In this document: in pieces, positions 46,480 to 59,462 of the stretch
Numbering within the stretch: the first letter of the stretch is position 1
Layout: every line of letters begins with the position of its first letter
Position numbers and translations under genes: made by a program
Assembly: GCA_017311185.1 (NCBI GenBank)
Contig: JAESUZ010003404.1
Coordinates: forward strand, 124,001 to 188,000
Direction of reading: 5' to 3'
Length of the DNA: 64,000 nt
Source of the DNA: Proteles cristata cristata
Lineage: Eukaryota > Chordata > Mammalia > Carnivora > Hyaenidae
The notes under the pieces: model-generated
Databases searched by the model: none
Told to the model about the DNA's origin: nothing
Seen by the model: the letters and a program-made list of their open reading frames with translations, nothing else

Positions 46480-47200
46480 GACAACTGTTGTCCCAAGTCT
46501 TCCCTTCATTCACATCCTGGAAATTCCTTACACCTACTTCCTTTGTTGGATTCCCTGTGTCCTGGATCATGTCTTTCCTCTGTCTTAGTTTATTCCCTCA
46601 TCTTGTTGAAGTTGATTGTTCAGTCGCTTTCTGATAAAAAGTACATGGAAGGCAAATCTTACTAAATATCATTAATTTACACTTGCCCTTGATTGTTCAT
46701 AGAATTCTAGGTTGGAAATCACTTACACAAATTTGCAAGCATTTGTACTTTGTCTTCTTCTAGGTTGCTTCTAAGTTCTTCTTCTAGGTTCTTCTTCTAG
46801 GTTCCTCAAGGCTCTTCTAGATTGCTAAGTTGAAAATTCATCCTAATTCTGGATCCTTTGAAATTGACCTCTTTTATCTCACTGAAAGATTTAGGGATCT
46901 ACTTAATTCATTGCTAGTTGTCATTTTTTCATTTATCATATCAGGCTTTTGGTGGTGCCTTTAAATCTGGAAGTTCATGTCAGTCAATTATGGGGAAATA
47001 TCTTGTATCAGTTCTTAGATAATTTCATCTTCCTGTCTTTGAACATTTCTTTTTCTTCTGGAATTTCTGTTATTCACATGTTTCACTTTGTGGGTTGCTT
47101 TGTAATCTAAATTGTCTCCTGTTTTCCTTATCTGTCTTTTTGTTGGAGATTTTGTGAAATTTCCTCAGGTTCATCTTCCAATCCTCTGTTAATTAAAAAA
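46480..47200 (-). mobile_element. Ancient L1M/HAL1-like region, antisense
   Basis: ggcttttggtggtgcctttaa, atttctttttcttctggaat, ttctgttattcacatgttt and caggttcatcttccaatcct resemble the complement of old L1M 5'/ORF1-region sequence. It holds a small tandem repeat at 46753-46805. Family level is uncertain. Confidence 0.42.
46753..46805. repeat. Short tandem repeat, unit cttcttctaggtt
   Basis: Three good copies and one partial or diverged copy (gcttctaagtt) of a 13-nt unit. Confidence 0.85.
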
Positions 47201-47254
47201 AAAAGTACCCTAGTCTTATTTGTAGAATAGATGGTGTGTGTCTGTAAATTTTCT

Positions 47255-47760
47255 TCCTTAATCTGTGCTCTGTTTCTCCCCTCAATCTGTTCCCATCCAC
47301 CTGTTTTCCCCTCTATTTTCCTCTCTTTTTCTTTTACTTACTTGTTTTCTTTCCCTCTCTGATTTATTTCACTTTCTCCTTTGATTTTTCTTCCTCTGTT
47401 TTCATGCTTCTTTCTCTTTTAATGCTTTCTTTTTCAGTATCTGTCTCTGCTTCCCACCTGTTTTGCTCTCTCTTCCTGCCCTTCTTCCTGACATTCCCTT
47501 GTTTCTATTTCCTGTTTTTCCCTTCTTCTCCCATCATTGTTTTGCCTCCCTTTCTTGTCTCTCCCACTTTGGTTGCTGCTTGCCCATCTGTCTCTCTCTT
47601 CTTCTGTTTCTTTACCTCACTTGATTTCTCTCTCCTCTCTTCCCCCTAGATTTACACCCTCCTTACATCCCTGTTCCCCTCCCATCCCTGTATGCCTCCT
47701 CTCTCTCCTTTTCTCTGTTTAACCATATTTCTCTGGTGCCTCCTCTTTTATTCTTTTTCC
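47255..47760. repeat. Pyrimidine-rich tract, about 500 bp
   Basis: Almost entirely C and T on the plus strand, with no fixed repeat unit (stretches such as cttccccctagatt, ctctctccttttctctg). Plus frames 47404-47649 and 47537-47722 encode only Ser/Leu/Pro/Phe-rich low-complexity peptide, so they are not genes. Confidence 0.85.
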
Positions 47761-47917
47761 TACCTTATTTCTATTTCCATCCTATTCTTTATTCATAATT
47801 CCTATATTGCTCTGTCTCTGTTTGTATTACAGTCACTTTTCAAAATATCTTATTTCTGGTTATTCTCTAAAAATGTGTATAGCATCTATGTCTTGTTTTA
47901 TGGATGTAGTATATTCC

Positions 47918-47945
47918 TTTTTTAATGTTTGTTTATTTATTTATT

Positions 47946-47982
<37 letters not shown>

Positions 47983-48138
47983 TCTCATGAGCAAGAAAGT
48001 GGCAGAGAAAGAAGGAGAGAAAGAGAATCCCAAGCAGGGTCCGCACTGTCAGCAAAGAGCCCAACTTAGGCCTCATGAGATCATGACCTGAGCTGAAATC
48101 AAGAGTCGGATGCTTAACCAACTGAGTCACCAGGGGAC
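47918..48138 (-). mobile_element. CAN-SINE with a long GA run
   Basis: ttaatgtttgtttatttatt tail complement, a (GA)n run of about 32 bp at 47949-47980, then agatcatgacctgagctg and ctgagtcaccagggg. A short repeated tatattc on both sides may be its TSD. Confidence 0.94.
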
Positions 48139-49075
48139 TATATATTCTTATGTTTGAGAATATTATAATTTTATTTTGAGGTTTTTTTTTCCCTACAGGC
48201 ACCCTATTTTGCCTATGCCCTTCTGTATTCATTTTTCCTCTTTCCTTACTGGGTTTAATTTCTGTTTTCACATTAGATGCTTTCTAGTGCTACTTGATAG
48301 TCTGTCCCTGGCCATTTCTACTTAGGAATTGCACTAAAAAGCTGATTCCAAGCTATATGTTTAAGAATAGGACTCGTTAACTTGTAGATTTCACTGAAGG
48401 ATTGCAGAATAGGATTTGGCCAGTGTTTGGGGGAATCCACAATGTCAGTATCTGTAGGCATTTTTCTTAAGTCATAAAAAGAATCTTCCCTAAAAATAAA
48501 ATTGTGGATCCTCTATGTACAGTGTATAAAGCAAGATAATTGATTCTGGTACCTAGCTAACGAGAAGATCTCCAGGTTTCCCCATTCATCATGTTGACTT
48601 TCACTTAAAGCTCCTATTTTCTGTATAGAAACTCACTTTTTTCTCAGTTGTGCCTGGGGTGCAGTGGTCTAAGACCCACTTGGTTCATTCTTTCTAAAGA
48701 ATAAATATCCAGTGCTAGTTTGGAAGGTACTGTTTTAGCCTGGATTCCCCCCAAAGAAGAGCCTGAAACGAGATATAAATAAAAGGTTCAGAAAACAAAA
48801 TCATATGGAAATCAGGTAAGGCGATGGGAAAATAATGAGCAAGGATGAAAATATAAATTGGACAATTGGTAGCAAAACAGCACACCCAATACACCAAGGT
48901 TAGATTTAGTGATGAATTCTTCGTAATGCGTATGTAATAATTTCGATGTTGAAAAAGTTGCAGAATATTAAAATCCAGAAGTTTCCTACTCATTTCATGA
49001 AGCTAGAACAAATGACATAAATGAGGCTGGATATTAAAAGAATGAAAATATTTAAAAAATTAAAAGAAAAAACTA
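48139..49075. other. Unrecognised sequence
   Basis: A strong acceptor-like ttttttttccctacag at about 48183-48198 has no matching donor nearby. The minus frame at 48715-48993 has no domain. No family recognised. Confidence 0.4.
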
Positions 49076-49280
49076 GGGGCACTTGGGTGGCTCAGTCAGT
49101 TAAGCATCTGACTTCGGCTCAGGTCATGATCTTGTGATCCATGAGTTCGAGCCCTGTGTCGGGCTCTGTGCTGACCAGCTGCTTCGGATTCTGTGTCTTA
49201 CTCTCTCTCTGTCCCTCCCCCACCCACACTGTCTCTCTCTGTCTCTCAAAAATGAAGAAACATTAAAAACAATTTTTTTA
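49076..49280 (+). mobile_element. CAN-SINE, first of a second tandem pair
   Basis: ggggcacttgggtggctcag head, aggtcatgatcttgtgatcc box and tail gaagaaacattaaaaaca. The next SINE starts directly at its tail. Frames 49124-49315 and 49134-49427 are SINE sequence. Confidence 0.95.
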
Positions 49281-49485
49281 GGGGCACCTGGGTGGCTCAG
49301 TTGGTTAAGCATCATAATCTCATGGTTCGTGGGTTCAAGCCCCGCAGGGGGCTCTGTGCAGACAGCTAGCTCAGAGCCTGGAGTCTGCTTCAGATTCTGT
49401 GTCTCCCTCTCTCTGACCCTCCCCTGATCACGCTGTTATCTCTGTCTCTCTCAGAAGTAAATAAAACATTTAAAAAAAATTTTTT
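49281..49485 (+). mobile_element. CAN-SINE, second of a second tandem pair
   Basis: ggggcacctgggtggctcag head. It lacks about 30 nt of the middle (gcatcataatctcatggttc joins two blocks) and carries the gaccctcccctgatcacgct variant seen in the younger subgroup. Confidence 0.95.
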
Positions 49486-51122
49486 AAAGAACGAAAATAT
49501 GATTATGTAAGGGTTTACTACTAAAATGATTTAGGATTAGGGGATTAGTCAAATGTGTGAGTCCTAAATAGGCCTTTGATAAGACACTCATTCCTTTTGT
49601 AAACTTCATAAGCTAGGAATGGAGAGCTCTTTTCTTAACATGATAAAGAACCAGTCTTAAGTCAACATTCAATATTCCCTTAACAATAAAATATTGGAAA
49701 TATTCCCATTAAAGGTAGGAACAAGATATGAATGCAGGCCATGACTAAAACTTAATTTGAGTCTGGGAATCCAAAACAGCTCATGGATTCACAATCATTG
49801 TGGTATTAGAAGGTAACTACTTAAGAGTGGCAAGTCCTTCTGATTACGTAATTACAGTGCTCCTGAGGAGCTCTATTTTCATTGGAGCAAATTCTCTGAA
49901 CTCTCCAGGACTCTCTAAAAGTACAGAGGAAAGGGGTGACACTCAGGAATTTAGTGGAGTGTGAGGTCGTCATGTGTCAAGACTGAGAGGCTAGCCACAG
50001 TAATTACACGATTGTTGGCTTTGTACACACATTCCAGATACTCCCTGAGCCTACTGGGAGCATGATTAGAGGTGTCCTCATGTGATAGAATAGCATCCCT
50101 CATTGGATTTGTGACTTATGGATAGTTTTCATGTATGCCTCAAAGAAATTCTTAGAAGAAATTTTGAGAGTAGGGAAACATTGATGCCTTTTTATGTGAT
50201 TTAAGTATGAGTTGTCAACAAAATGGAAACAAGATTTGAGACCCAATATCAGGGGTGGACAGATCGTGAGGTCTTTGAGTTAGGAGCTCTGGGTTCAAGA
50301 CCATCCATTGCTACCTAATGTAGGATAATTAAGTTACCGCTCTTTCTTGGTTGAGCTGTCAGACAGGCAAACATCTGCCTCATAGAATTCTAGAATAAAC
50401 TGGGAGGAAAAGCTCCTCAAACTGAAAATTTATGTGCTCCTATTTCTGAAAAAACCAGGAGCCTTTTCATCTGGAATGTTTTCTTCTTTGTCCCATCAAT
50501 GCTAGCAGAGCGTTCAAACTTTTGGGAGGCCTGGGTCAGAGCTAGGACTGCTGACGCTGTAAAATCCTACAGTGTGAGGACACAAGGGGCTCGGCCTGCC
50601 TGGATGGACCAAGACCTACAAATTAAGGGGGAAGGTCTTTGGTTCAGCAATAAATCAAAGGACATAATGATTTGTATCAGTGGATCCAGTGACACCACAG
50701 TTCATAGGTTGGGCCCATGTTAGAATTTTTCCATGAGTCCAACAACCCTTAAAGGAATAATAATGATAATCGATACCATTTATTGGAGTGCCGTATGAGA
50801 AATTTTAGCTTCAAGTGTCATGCTCTGAAACCCGGAGAGATGTTGACTACCTACTGAAATTGAAGAGTAGAAACAGGGCACAAGTCATGTAGATATGGCA
50901 CATGTAGACCTCTTCACAGGGAAAGCCAAAGAAGCATGAAGTGTAAAAATAGCTCCAGTGAAGTATATCCAAAAGATTCTAGTTTGAATATGTTACTGTT
51001 TCTGTGCATTAACATGTTCATTTTTATAGGCTATCTTAGCAGCTCTGCCAACCTTGTTTCCAAGCTATAACCACAGTGGAAAGATTTCAGATGCATAAGA
51101 TGAACTTCAAAATACGGCGTAT
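49486..51122. other. Unrecognised sequence
   Basis: The plus frame at 50499-50723 has no domain. No interspersed repeat seen in 1.6 kb. Confidence 0.4.
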
Positions 51123-51245
51123 GGGGTACCTGGGTGGCTCAGTCAGTTGAGCTTCCGACTCTTGGTTTTGGCTCAGGTCATGATCTCATAGTCATGAGTT
51201 CGAGCCTGGCATCGGGCTCTGCACTGATAGTGCGGAACCAGCTTG

Positions 51246-51280
<35 letters not shown>

Positions 51281-51371
51281 CCCCCTCTCTCTCTCCTCTC
51301 TCTCTCTCTGCCCTTTTCCTGCTCACTCTCCTGTTTCTCTCAAAATGAATACACTTAAAAATTTTTAAACA
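51123..51371 (+). mobile_element. CAN-SINE with expanded CT region
   Basis: gggtacctgggtggctcagt head, the older ctcttggttttggctcagg body, and a CT region expanded to about 70 bp (51248-51318) including a run of eight C. Frames at 51134-51407 are SINE sequence. Confidence 0.95.
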
Positions 51372-54300
51372 AAAATATGAATTATGACATACTAACTTAG
51401 GAAACATTTTATACAGTCAGATTTAGTTAGTACAGTCTTGGCTGATAGATTGTTATCCTGAAGGGTTTTTGTTGTTGTTGTTGTTTAAACTTAGATAACA
51501 GTTTCTATGTGATGGTTCTTAGCTCTTTGCTGAAGGTGTGGTGCACCTAGTCTTTCAGTCCTGCGGAGTAGGAAATGTTCATTCCACACTTGCTGTGGAG
51601 TGACTAGGGCAAACAGTATGAAATGACTCCAGAAGGCAATTTTACTGTGAAGATCATGTTGAATAAACAAAATGCCAAGATCAGTGAAGTCAGTACATAA
51701 GCTGTGCATAGTTTTGTTGAAGTTAAATTCTAAGAACATATTTGCACCAAACGACAGTTTTTACACATTTGTCCATTGCTTAGTTTACTCTGAACTATAG
51801 AGGAACAAATGGTGTTCTATGTTGCTATAATCCCTTTTAAAAATGAGTGTAGTAACTCAATAATATGGTGCCCACTGTTTATAAATGTTAATTTATACTC
51901 TTCTAATGAAGTAAGTGAAGTCCTTCCGTCTTATTCTCAGTATTAACATTCTTCCAGAAGGTATTTTAGTTTCAAAATGTTTCACCTGCATATACATATA
52001 CCTTCCATTCTGTACCAAATGGTTCAATAAGTCTCTTTATAATAGAAAATGAATAAATGAATAACTGCTGTCCTACTTTGGAAGAGTCCTAAAGTATCTA
52101 AATACTCATTTTGAGGTCACTAGAATAATTTTTAATTATTTTTAATTTATCATGATCTTAAATCATGAGAGATTTTAAATGGTTAAATTCAAGTGTGATG
52201 AGTGTTACTCAAGGCCATTGGAATTAGCACATCTATAGAAATAAAATACCCAGAATTTAAAATATTTTTCCTTTGTTGTTGCTCAGGTACTTAAAATTGG
52301 GGAAAAAATACTGCCCTTATTCACAGAAAAACATGCACACATGTATCATGCTTTCTTTATGGTACTTCTATAATTAGCATGCTTTACTAGGAATTCTGGG
52401 TGCATTTTATTCTTTAAGTGACTTTATATAAAGCTGTCTATTGCAAATATCCACATTAACTCCATTTACAGTGAATTCAGGTGTTTCCCACTATTTTCCA
52501 GAAATGTAATTTCAGTTATAGACCCCTTGTATCTTAGAGGTCTTCTACACCACAGTCTGTAGCAGAAAGACCATCTACCACCAACAACAGAACGCTGCAT
52601 CCCGGAGTTAAACATGATTAGTTCCGTCACTGCTGGCACTCAGTAGTCTCCATTCTGCCCCTTTCTTTAGTTCTCTTCTTGAATGGCCGGCGCCAGAAGC
52701 CCTGGGAGGGAGCTTCGTTTCCAAGACCCCCTTGCCAACCGGGTATTGAATTTATTCATCTCACCAATGAGATATTCTTTTCGTGCTCTCCTCTGTGACC
52801 ACGGGTGGAGGTGTGGGTTTCCCAAGCATGAGTTTTTTGTAACAGTTTCTACATTCACCATTGTGGATGCCGTGAAGGGTCTGAAACCTGTGGCAGACTT
52901 TGGAAGATTGCTGACTGGCAGCTACACAGTCTCTGGAAACCACTGGCTTGTGCTACTTAGGCTTTCATTGGTTTTGTAAACACCTACCTCTAACCTAGAG
53001 TGGTCTTTTTTTCTTATTAAACACTAAACACAAATGATCATGAAAAAATATGAAGTACTGAGTTGCACTTAGTGCCAGAGAAGCCGACCATCTGATCAGG
53101 CAGATCAAGTGAAGACAGAGAAGCTAGCAGATATGGAGAGTTTACAATCTAGATGTCTAAGGAAAAGTTGGGGTGGTGGGCAAGGTCAGCACACTCTGAT
53201 CTGGTAGAGGTAGTTAGGTTTCTATCCATTTATACTGTTTGCAGCATATGGGTTGCCCATGATGATAGAAAGTAAATGCCAACAAGTAAATCCCACATTG
53301 TTCAGGGGGTGAGAAAAAGGCTTAGTTACCTAGTTTCCACATTTCCACTCATCCATCTGGCAGCATTTTTCACCTAATAAGTCACTTAATAAGCAAATCA
53401 CTTGATCTGAAGACGATCCTCACCACCTACTCAGGGAGCTGTGATTAGTGAGTGATTTCTGGCATGTGAAAGTGCCCAGCATAGAGCAGATCCAAAGCAA
53501 GACTAAACTGCTCAGGAAACCTAAGCACGTAAATTAATTTAGTGAGCCTAAGTAATGAATGCTCATTCTTATAAGGAATTCCACTGCCTTGTGGAGCTAG
53601 GAAATCCAAATCTGGCTCTTGTCACCACGTACCATGCAGAAGATAAGCCATTAAGGTAGTTTTGGTTCCCAGAACTAAAATGTCAATTTTTTTACTTGCA
53701 ACTAAGTCTAGTATGCAACACTGTTCACCCCATCCTTGTTTTTATGCTGTGTCATGTTAGTTATTAAAAAAAATATTGGGCTAAGTCAAAGAACATTCCA
53801 CCCTATCCTTCCAACTGAATGAACCCATAAAACCTGTACAGAATGCCTGGAGCAGCTGTTTCAAGATTCTGAAAGTGAAAAATAGCAAGGAGATTGGAGA
53901 AGACTAAAATTTGGAATACTATAAAACCAGTAATGAATTCTTTTCTTCTCTGGCATCCCCCAGCCTGGACTCAAGACAGCCTGAAACCCAGAGATGGATG
54001 TTGGCACCACAGGAGAAATCCTCCAGGTCTGATCTAAGACATGAGAAAGGGATCTCTGAGAGATCAGAGACAATTGAGAAAATTCCTTACTTTTTTTTTT
54101 CTTTTTGTCTTATTTTTTGGTTTTCTCGCATCCCATCTTTATGGCAATGACATTAGGGACAACCAGAGAGGCAGAGACCTGCAGGGGTCTTAAATTCTAA
54201 GGGAAGAGGATGTTCCTCTCTGATGAGAAGACCTGTGGTTTCACGAGTAGGGTGAACTCCCTTTGCTTTTTTATTCTCTGTTCTCCTACCTCTCAGCTGA

Positions 54301-54689
54301 AATATGGGTATAGCTGTGAAAAGTGTGCAGCAGCACAGGGGAAGCTAAAACCCTGCATTTCTGTCTGGAGGACTGAAAAGGAAGCCACTGAAGACAAAAA
54401 GTAGTAGATCAATCATGGAGGTGGAGGAGTTGGGTAAGTGACCCCTATAAGTTAATGAGCTCCTGGGCTCATTCCCAAGCTGCACATGCATGAACCTTAT
54501 CCTAAATAGCCCACCAACGGCTGTTCAGTTAAGAACTGAATGAAGAGATAGGCCACTGCCCATGTCCCAGACTGGCCACTGGGTGGCACACATTCAAGAC
54601 AGATCTAAATTGCTTTGCAAAGGCTTTAAAAATGGAACTGATGTTGAACCCACAGGAGACTACTTGGGTCTTGCAACATGAATCCAACC
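51372..54689. other. Long unrecognised stretch (about 3.3 kb)
   Basis: A (GTT)n run lies at about 51467-51485 and a T-rich run at 54089-54100. The plus frame at 52683-52979 (98 codons) and the overlapping minus frames at 52667-52943 have no known domain. No SINE, and nothing firmly assigned to L1. Confidence 0.4.
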
Positions 54690-55795
54690 AATCAATTGCC
54701 TAATAAAACAAAATACCAACATTCACCATAGGACTTAAACAAGACCCAGAATTTTATAATATAATTTTCGAAGTGTTCATGATACAATCCAAAATTATTC
54801 AGCAGGTGAAGAAACAAAAAAATCTCAACTCACATGGGAAAAGACAATTGACAGATGCCAGTGCTGAGATGACATGGGTATTGGAACTATCTAACACAGA
54901 CTTTAATGCATATGTTATAAAAGTGCTCTGGAAAGTAAGGGCAAATACTCTTAGAATGAATGAAAAGAGAGAAAACATCAGCAAATAAATGGAGGATATA
55001 AAGGAAAACCAAATGGAAATTTTAGAACTAAAAATATAAATGTTTTGAAATTCACTGGGTGAAGACAGTAGTCAAATGGAGGTGACAGAGGAAAGACACA
55101 ATTATCTTGAAAACAGAACAATGGAATTATCTAGATTGAACAACAAAGAGAAAAAAAATTGAAATGAAAAATTTTGTAGAGCCTCAGGGACCTGAATGAT
55201 AATACCAAAAGGTCTAACATTTATGTCACTGAAGAAACCGAAAAGGAGGAGAAAGATGCAGTACAGAAAAAGCATCTGAAGATAATGTATTTGAAGAAAA
55301 TTTTTCATATTAGGTGAAAGACATAAGTGTACAAATCAAGAAGCTGAGGAAAGTACAGACAGGATCAACAAAAATATTCACACCTAGGCACAACATAACC
55401 AAATTTTCGTAAACTAAAGGCAAAGAAATGTCTTGAAAATAGCCAGAGAAAAACAGTGCATCATATACAGAGTAACAATAATTTTAATAATAGGATTTGT
55501 CATCAAAAAGCCATGGAGGAAGCACACAAAACTGACCTAACAATTCTCAAGTGCTGAAAGAAAGGAACTGTCAATCCAGAATTCAACATGCAGCAAAAAT
55601 ATCTCCCAGGAATGGAGATGAAGTACGGCATTATCTGCTGAGAGAAAACTAAGAGAACTCTTTTCCAGCAAACCTACACTAAAAGAATTACTAAAAAAGT
55701 TCTTCAGAAAGAAGGAAAATAGGATCAAAAGGAAACTTGGAACTTCAGGAATGAAAGAAGAGCAACAAAAGTGGTAAATATCTGGATGATTCTAG
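54690..55795 (+). mobile_element. Ancient L1M/HAL1 ORF1-region, sense
   Basis: Blocks ccaaaaggtctaacatttat, ggtgaaagacataagtgtac, cctaggcacaacataaccaa, aaatagccagagaaaaacag, ctgtcaatccagaattcaac and aaagttcttcagaaagaagg follow the ORF1-downstream order of old L1/HAL1 elements. All frames are interrupted. Plus frame 54773-54988 is a remnant. Confidence 0.62.
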
Positions 55796-55879
55796 TCGAT
55801 GATTTCTCCTCTTGAGTTCATTCAAATATGTTTGATGGTTGAGAGCAAAAATTATAATGTAGATTTCTCTCAACTTATT

Positions 55880-56340
55880 TAGGGTTACATCCTGCTAAAC
55901 ACATCATTTGAGAATATCATAAGTCAAAAATGCATTTCATACACCTGACCTATCAAATGTTGTCACTTAGCCTAGCCTACTTTACTTATTTAGCCTGTAG
56001 TTGGGCAAAACCATCGAACACAAAGCCTGTTTTTTATTGAAGCATTGGATATCTCATGTAATTTATTGAATATTATACTGAAAGTGAAAAGCTGAATGGT
56101 TGTATGGTAACAGAATGGTTGTGTTTTTGTTTGTTTACCCTTGTGATTGTGTGGCTGGCTAGGAGCTGTGGCTTACTGCCATTACTCAGCCTTATGAAAG
56201 AGTATTGTACCACATAGCACTACTGTGAGATCAAAATTCAAAATTCTAAGTATGGTTTCTGCTAAGTACATATGGTTTCCACGCCATCATAAAGTCAGAA
56301 AAATTGCATGTTGAACTATCATGAGAGAGCATCAGTACTG
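55880..56340. mobile_element. DNA-transposon fossil (Tigger/pogo-like, non-autonomous)
   Basis: agggttacatcctgctaaac, aagtcaaaaatgcatttcat, acacctgacctatcaaatg, cctgtagttgggcaaaacc, ctcatgtaatttattgaata and cataaagtcagaaaaattgc match in order a common old mammalian cut-and-paste element. No transposase frame. Family name is from memory and uncertain. Confidence 0.55.
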
Positions 56341-56389
56341 TCTGATGGAGTTTTCAGTATTATGTAGATATAATATATGAGACAACTAT

Positions 56390-56637
56390 TATGAAAAGAG
56401 AAAACGGTGAAACCTATATTATTGTATTGTTTCTGCTTTCCACTTGATGTGATAAAATATTGATTTTAAGTAGACCGTGAAATGTTAAGTAGGTATATTA
56501 TAATCCTTAGATTAGCCAATAAAAATTTCTATACAAAGAGAGTAAAATGCACAATAGGTGGAATTAAGCACCAGAAAAGTTCACAGAGCCCTAAAGAAAT
56601 AGAAAAGAGGAAACATACAATAAAAAGGTAACAAACA
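56390..56637 (+). mobile_element. Ancient L1M, sense, continuation
   Basis: gtaggtatattataatcctta, gattagccaataaaaattt and gaaatagaaaagaggaaac follow the region between ORF1 and ORF2 of old L1M elements. Continues after the SINE. Confidence 0.5.
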
Positions 56638-56859
56638 GGGTCATCAGCGTGACTCAGTCAGTTAAGTGTCCAACTTCAGCTCAGGTCAGGATCTCACAGT
56701 CTGTGGGTCCAAGCCCCGCATAGGGCTCTGTGCTGTCAGCTCAGAGCCTGGAGCCTGCTCTGGATTCTGTGTCTCCCTCTCTCTCTCTGCCCCTTCCCCA
56801 ATCATGCTCTGTCTCTCTTTCTCTCAAAGATGAATAAACATTAAAAAAAATAAAAAAAT
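56638..56859 (+). mobile_element. CAN-SINE with decayed head
   Basis: The head is decayed to gggtcatcagcgtgactcag; the body caggtcaggatctcacag and tail aaagatgaataaacattaaa are clear. TSD taaaaaggtaacaaaca (56621-56637) and aaaaaaggtaataaaca (56860-56876), two mismatches. Confidence 0.95.
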
Positions 56860-57140
56860 AAAAAAGGTAATAAACAAAATAAATAATAAAATGGCAAAAT
56901 ACTAACAGTATATTAAATGTCAATGGTCTAACCACATAAATTAAAAGACAGAGATTGTTAACATGGATGAAAATATGTGACTCAATACTATATGCTGTTA
57001 TAAGAAACTCTCTCTATATATAGGTAATATATATATATATATAGGTATATATATATAGGTAATCACTATATATATATATGTAATATAATGGTAAAAATAT
57101 GGAAAAATATATATCATGGAAACAATCCTAACTTCAATGG
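56860..57140 (+). mobile_element. Ancient L1M ORF2 start region, sense, with AT microsatellite
   Basis: tattaaatgtcaatggtcta, attaaaagacagagattgtt and actatatgctgttataagaa are a clear match to the start of ORF2. A TA/TATAGG repeat occupies about 57012-57085. Confidence 0.65.
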
Positions 57141-59440
57141 GAAAATGTTGTTTCTAGTGAATAATAGCCCTCAAAGAGGCTGAGGATAAGGACATGGAGA
57201 GGGCAGGCGCTCCAGAGGTTGAATGGTTAGTGAGGGCCGTGGTTGGAGCTGCGATCCCATAAAACTATGAACCATCACCTTATGCTATAATTATGTGGCC
57301 ATGTGAAGCTGAAGGCTGGCTGAAATAGATGGTTTAGCCGTGGTCTCTGAAGAGAGCAAACCAATTTGGACTTGTGCCCACCACCTCATCTTTCCAAAAG
57401 ACTTCCTCTTTGAAGATAAAACAACTTTTTTCCCTACAGTTTGAAAAACTAATGTATCTATGGGGGAAAAAAATGCTGCTGCACTTAGTCCCTTTTACCT
57501 CTGCCATCCTGAGCCGACCATGTCTGTTTGCCCAAGGCACTTACTTTCTGTATCGTTCCCCTCTGTAGAGGCGGCGCTGCCTCTTTCCTGAAGTGTATTG
57601 TTGCCATGCTTTGACTCCATTTCCCTCGGTAGTTTTGACCCTCATATTTATACCTCTATCTTCTAAGGAGAAAGGTTACTCTGTATTAATGAGAGAATAC
57701 AGAATTCTCTTAGTCCTTTCCCTCTTCCTCCCCAAAATGTCTTGACCTGGGTCTTGCTTGATCATGTTAGAAATGATAGGCATTTTAAGTAGTTAAGGGT
57801 AGAATATCGGTGTAGTTCACAGCTGGTTAACCTTCTCCTACTCTCATAGAGTAACTATTCCTGAAAATATTCAAAACAAAACACAAAACAAGTTTCCTGA
57901 GGAGGAGGAGAGAAGCCTCAGCAAGACTATGCCCAGTGATGACATTGTTCACCAAGTCCAGGAGCCTGGACACGGTATCGGTTTAACGGGGGTAAAAGAA
58001 TGAACCTGCTACCAAAAAACCCCATCATACTTAAGAAATGCTTTTGCTAGGATCTGACCTGTTAGAAGTTCTTAAGATTTAAGGTTGAATAAAACTTGGT
58101 CAGAGATTTGGGTAGAAATCACAGAGGTGAAAAAATTTACATCAAAATAATCTAGCCGACTAACAAAGAATGGCATTATCATGGACTCTTGCTTTCTCCA
58201 ATGACAGTTTTGCTAAAAGTATTTGTCATTGGACCTGGAAAGGAAACCACCTGCCCTTGCTAGCCATTTGTACTGACATTATTCTGATTGGAGCCTTTAG
58301 ACTTCTGGTTCAGGCTAAAGATCCTGGCCTGAATTTTTACAATTATTCGTCTGGATATTTGGAAGGGAGTGAGGGAGAAGGTCATGAGCTGTACACATAG
58401 TCTCAAAATTAATCTTCTTAAAAACTCATTAATTCCTTGCTCAGTCTCCCACTGGCTTCTCACTGAACTCTGGAGAATGTCTATATTCTTTAAACTGGCT
58501 TTCCCCCAAAGCAAACTGGTTTCACTGTCCTTTGAGGAGGTCATGCTCCTTTGGAACCTTATTCTCTGTTTCCCCTGCCATTCCTACCGGCATGGAGAAT
58601 CAGGCTTTCCTTTGCCTTTCCCCAAATCGCATTTGAAAAGTCAGTCTCCTCTACACTGAGTCACAATATTTTTTCTTTCTTGTTTTTTTCTTTTTCTTTT
58701 TTTTTTTTTTTTTATAGCACTGGTGTATACCGGCCAAAATAAGAGGCACAGACTGTCTAAGGTTAATTGTCTATTGTCTGTGTATATCTTGGGTCTGCAA
58801 GTGGATTTTAAATCCTTAGAAACCATGGGCTCTGGCTTACATTTATTTTCCTATCACTAAGGCAAAATAGTTGAAATGTACCTTAACAAAGTTCAAAAGC
58901 AAATGTGAATACTTTTCTAGCCCATAAATCATACTTTTCCTTTGTATGTGCACATTGATGTTCCTGGCATGCTTCTACCTTGATCAAAACACATGCAGAG
59001 TCAAAGCAATGATTTTCTAGTTATAACATGCAAAGTTGACACTATGGCAGAGTCATGGCTAATATCTGGGGCAAAATGGAAAGTTACAAGCATAGATAAT
59101 GAATCCCGGTGAATAGATTTGTTGTGATGAACAGGTGCTAGTTCTAACAGTAATTGGCACCAAAATTTCCTGTATTCTTGTGGGCATTTTGGGTGACAGA
59201 TAATGTGCTGAATACTTTGCTGATTGGCTTGCACCAGGTTTGTATTGCTACTTTAAGGTTTACGTTGGTTGCATTTAGATCCATTTCTTTTTGTTTGTTT
59301 CAGTGAAACATTCATAAGAATGAGCTTTTAATAAAAGGAGATGCTTTAAATAAAATGCTAATCATAAAATATTAGACATTATAGAAACATGGGAAGAGTA
59401 AAAAGTCATCCTTCTCCTTTCCTCTAGCTCCAGATGCAAC
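57141..59440. other. Long unrecognised stretch
   Basis: A T-rich pyrimidine run lies at 58664-58717. Frames such as 58170-58400, 58260-58544 (minus) and 58369-58659 overlap on both strands and show no domain. No SINE in 2.3 kb. Confidence 0.4.
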
Positions 59441-59462
59441 CACTGTGGGCAGTTTAGCAGAG

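Noticed and set aside
47404..47722. Overlapping Ser/Leu/Pro-rich frames
   Set aside because: They are products of the pyrimidine-rich tract, where stop codons are rare by composition.
48183..48198. Strong acceptor-like tract ttttttttccctacag
   Set aside because: No donor or open segment follows within a normal exon length, so there is no exon to support.
52683..52979. 98-codon plus-strand frame
   Set aside because: Overlapping frames on the minus strand, no domain, and no TSD or poly-A to suggest a processed pseudogene.
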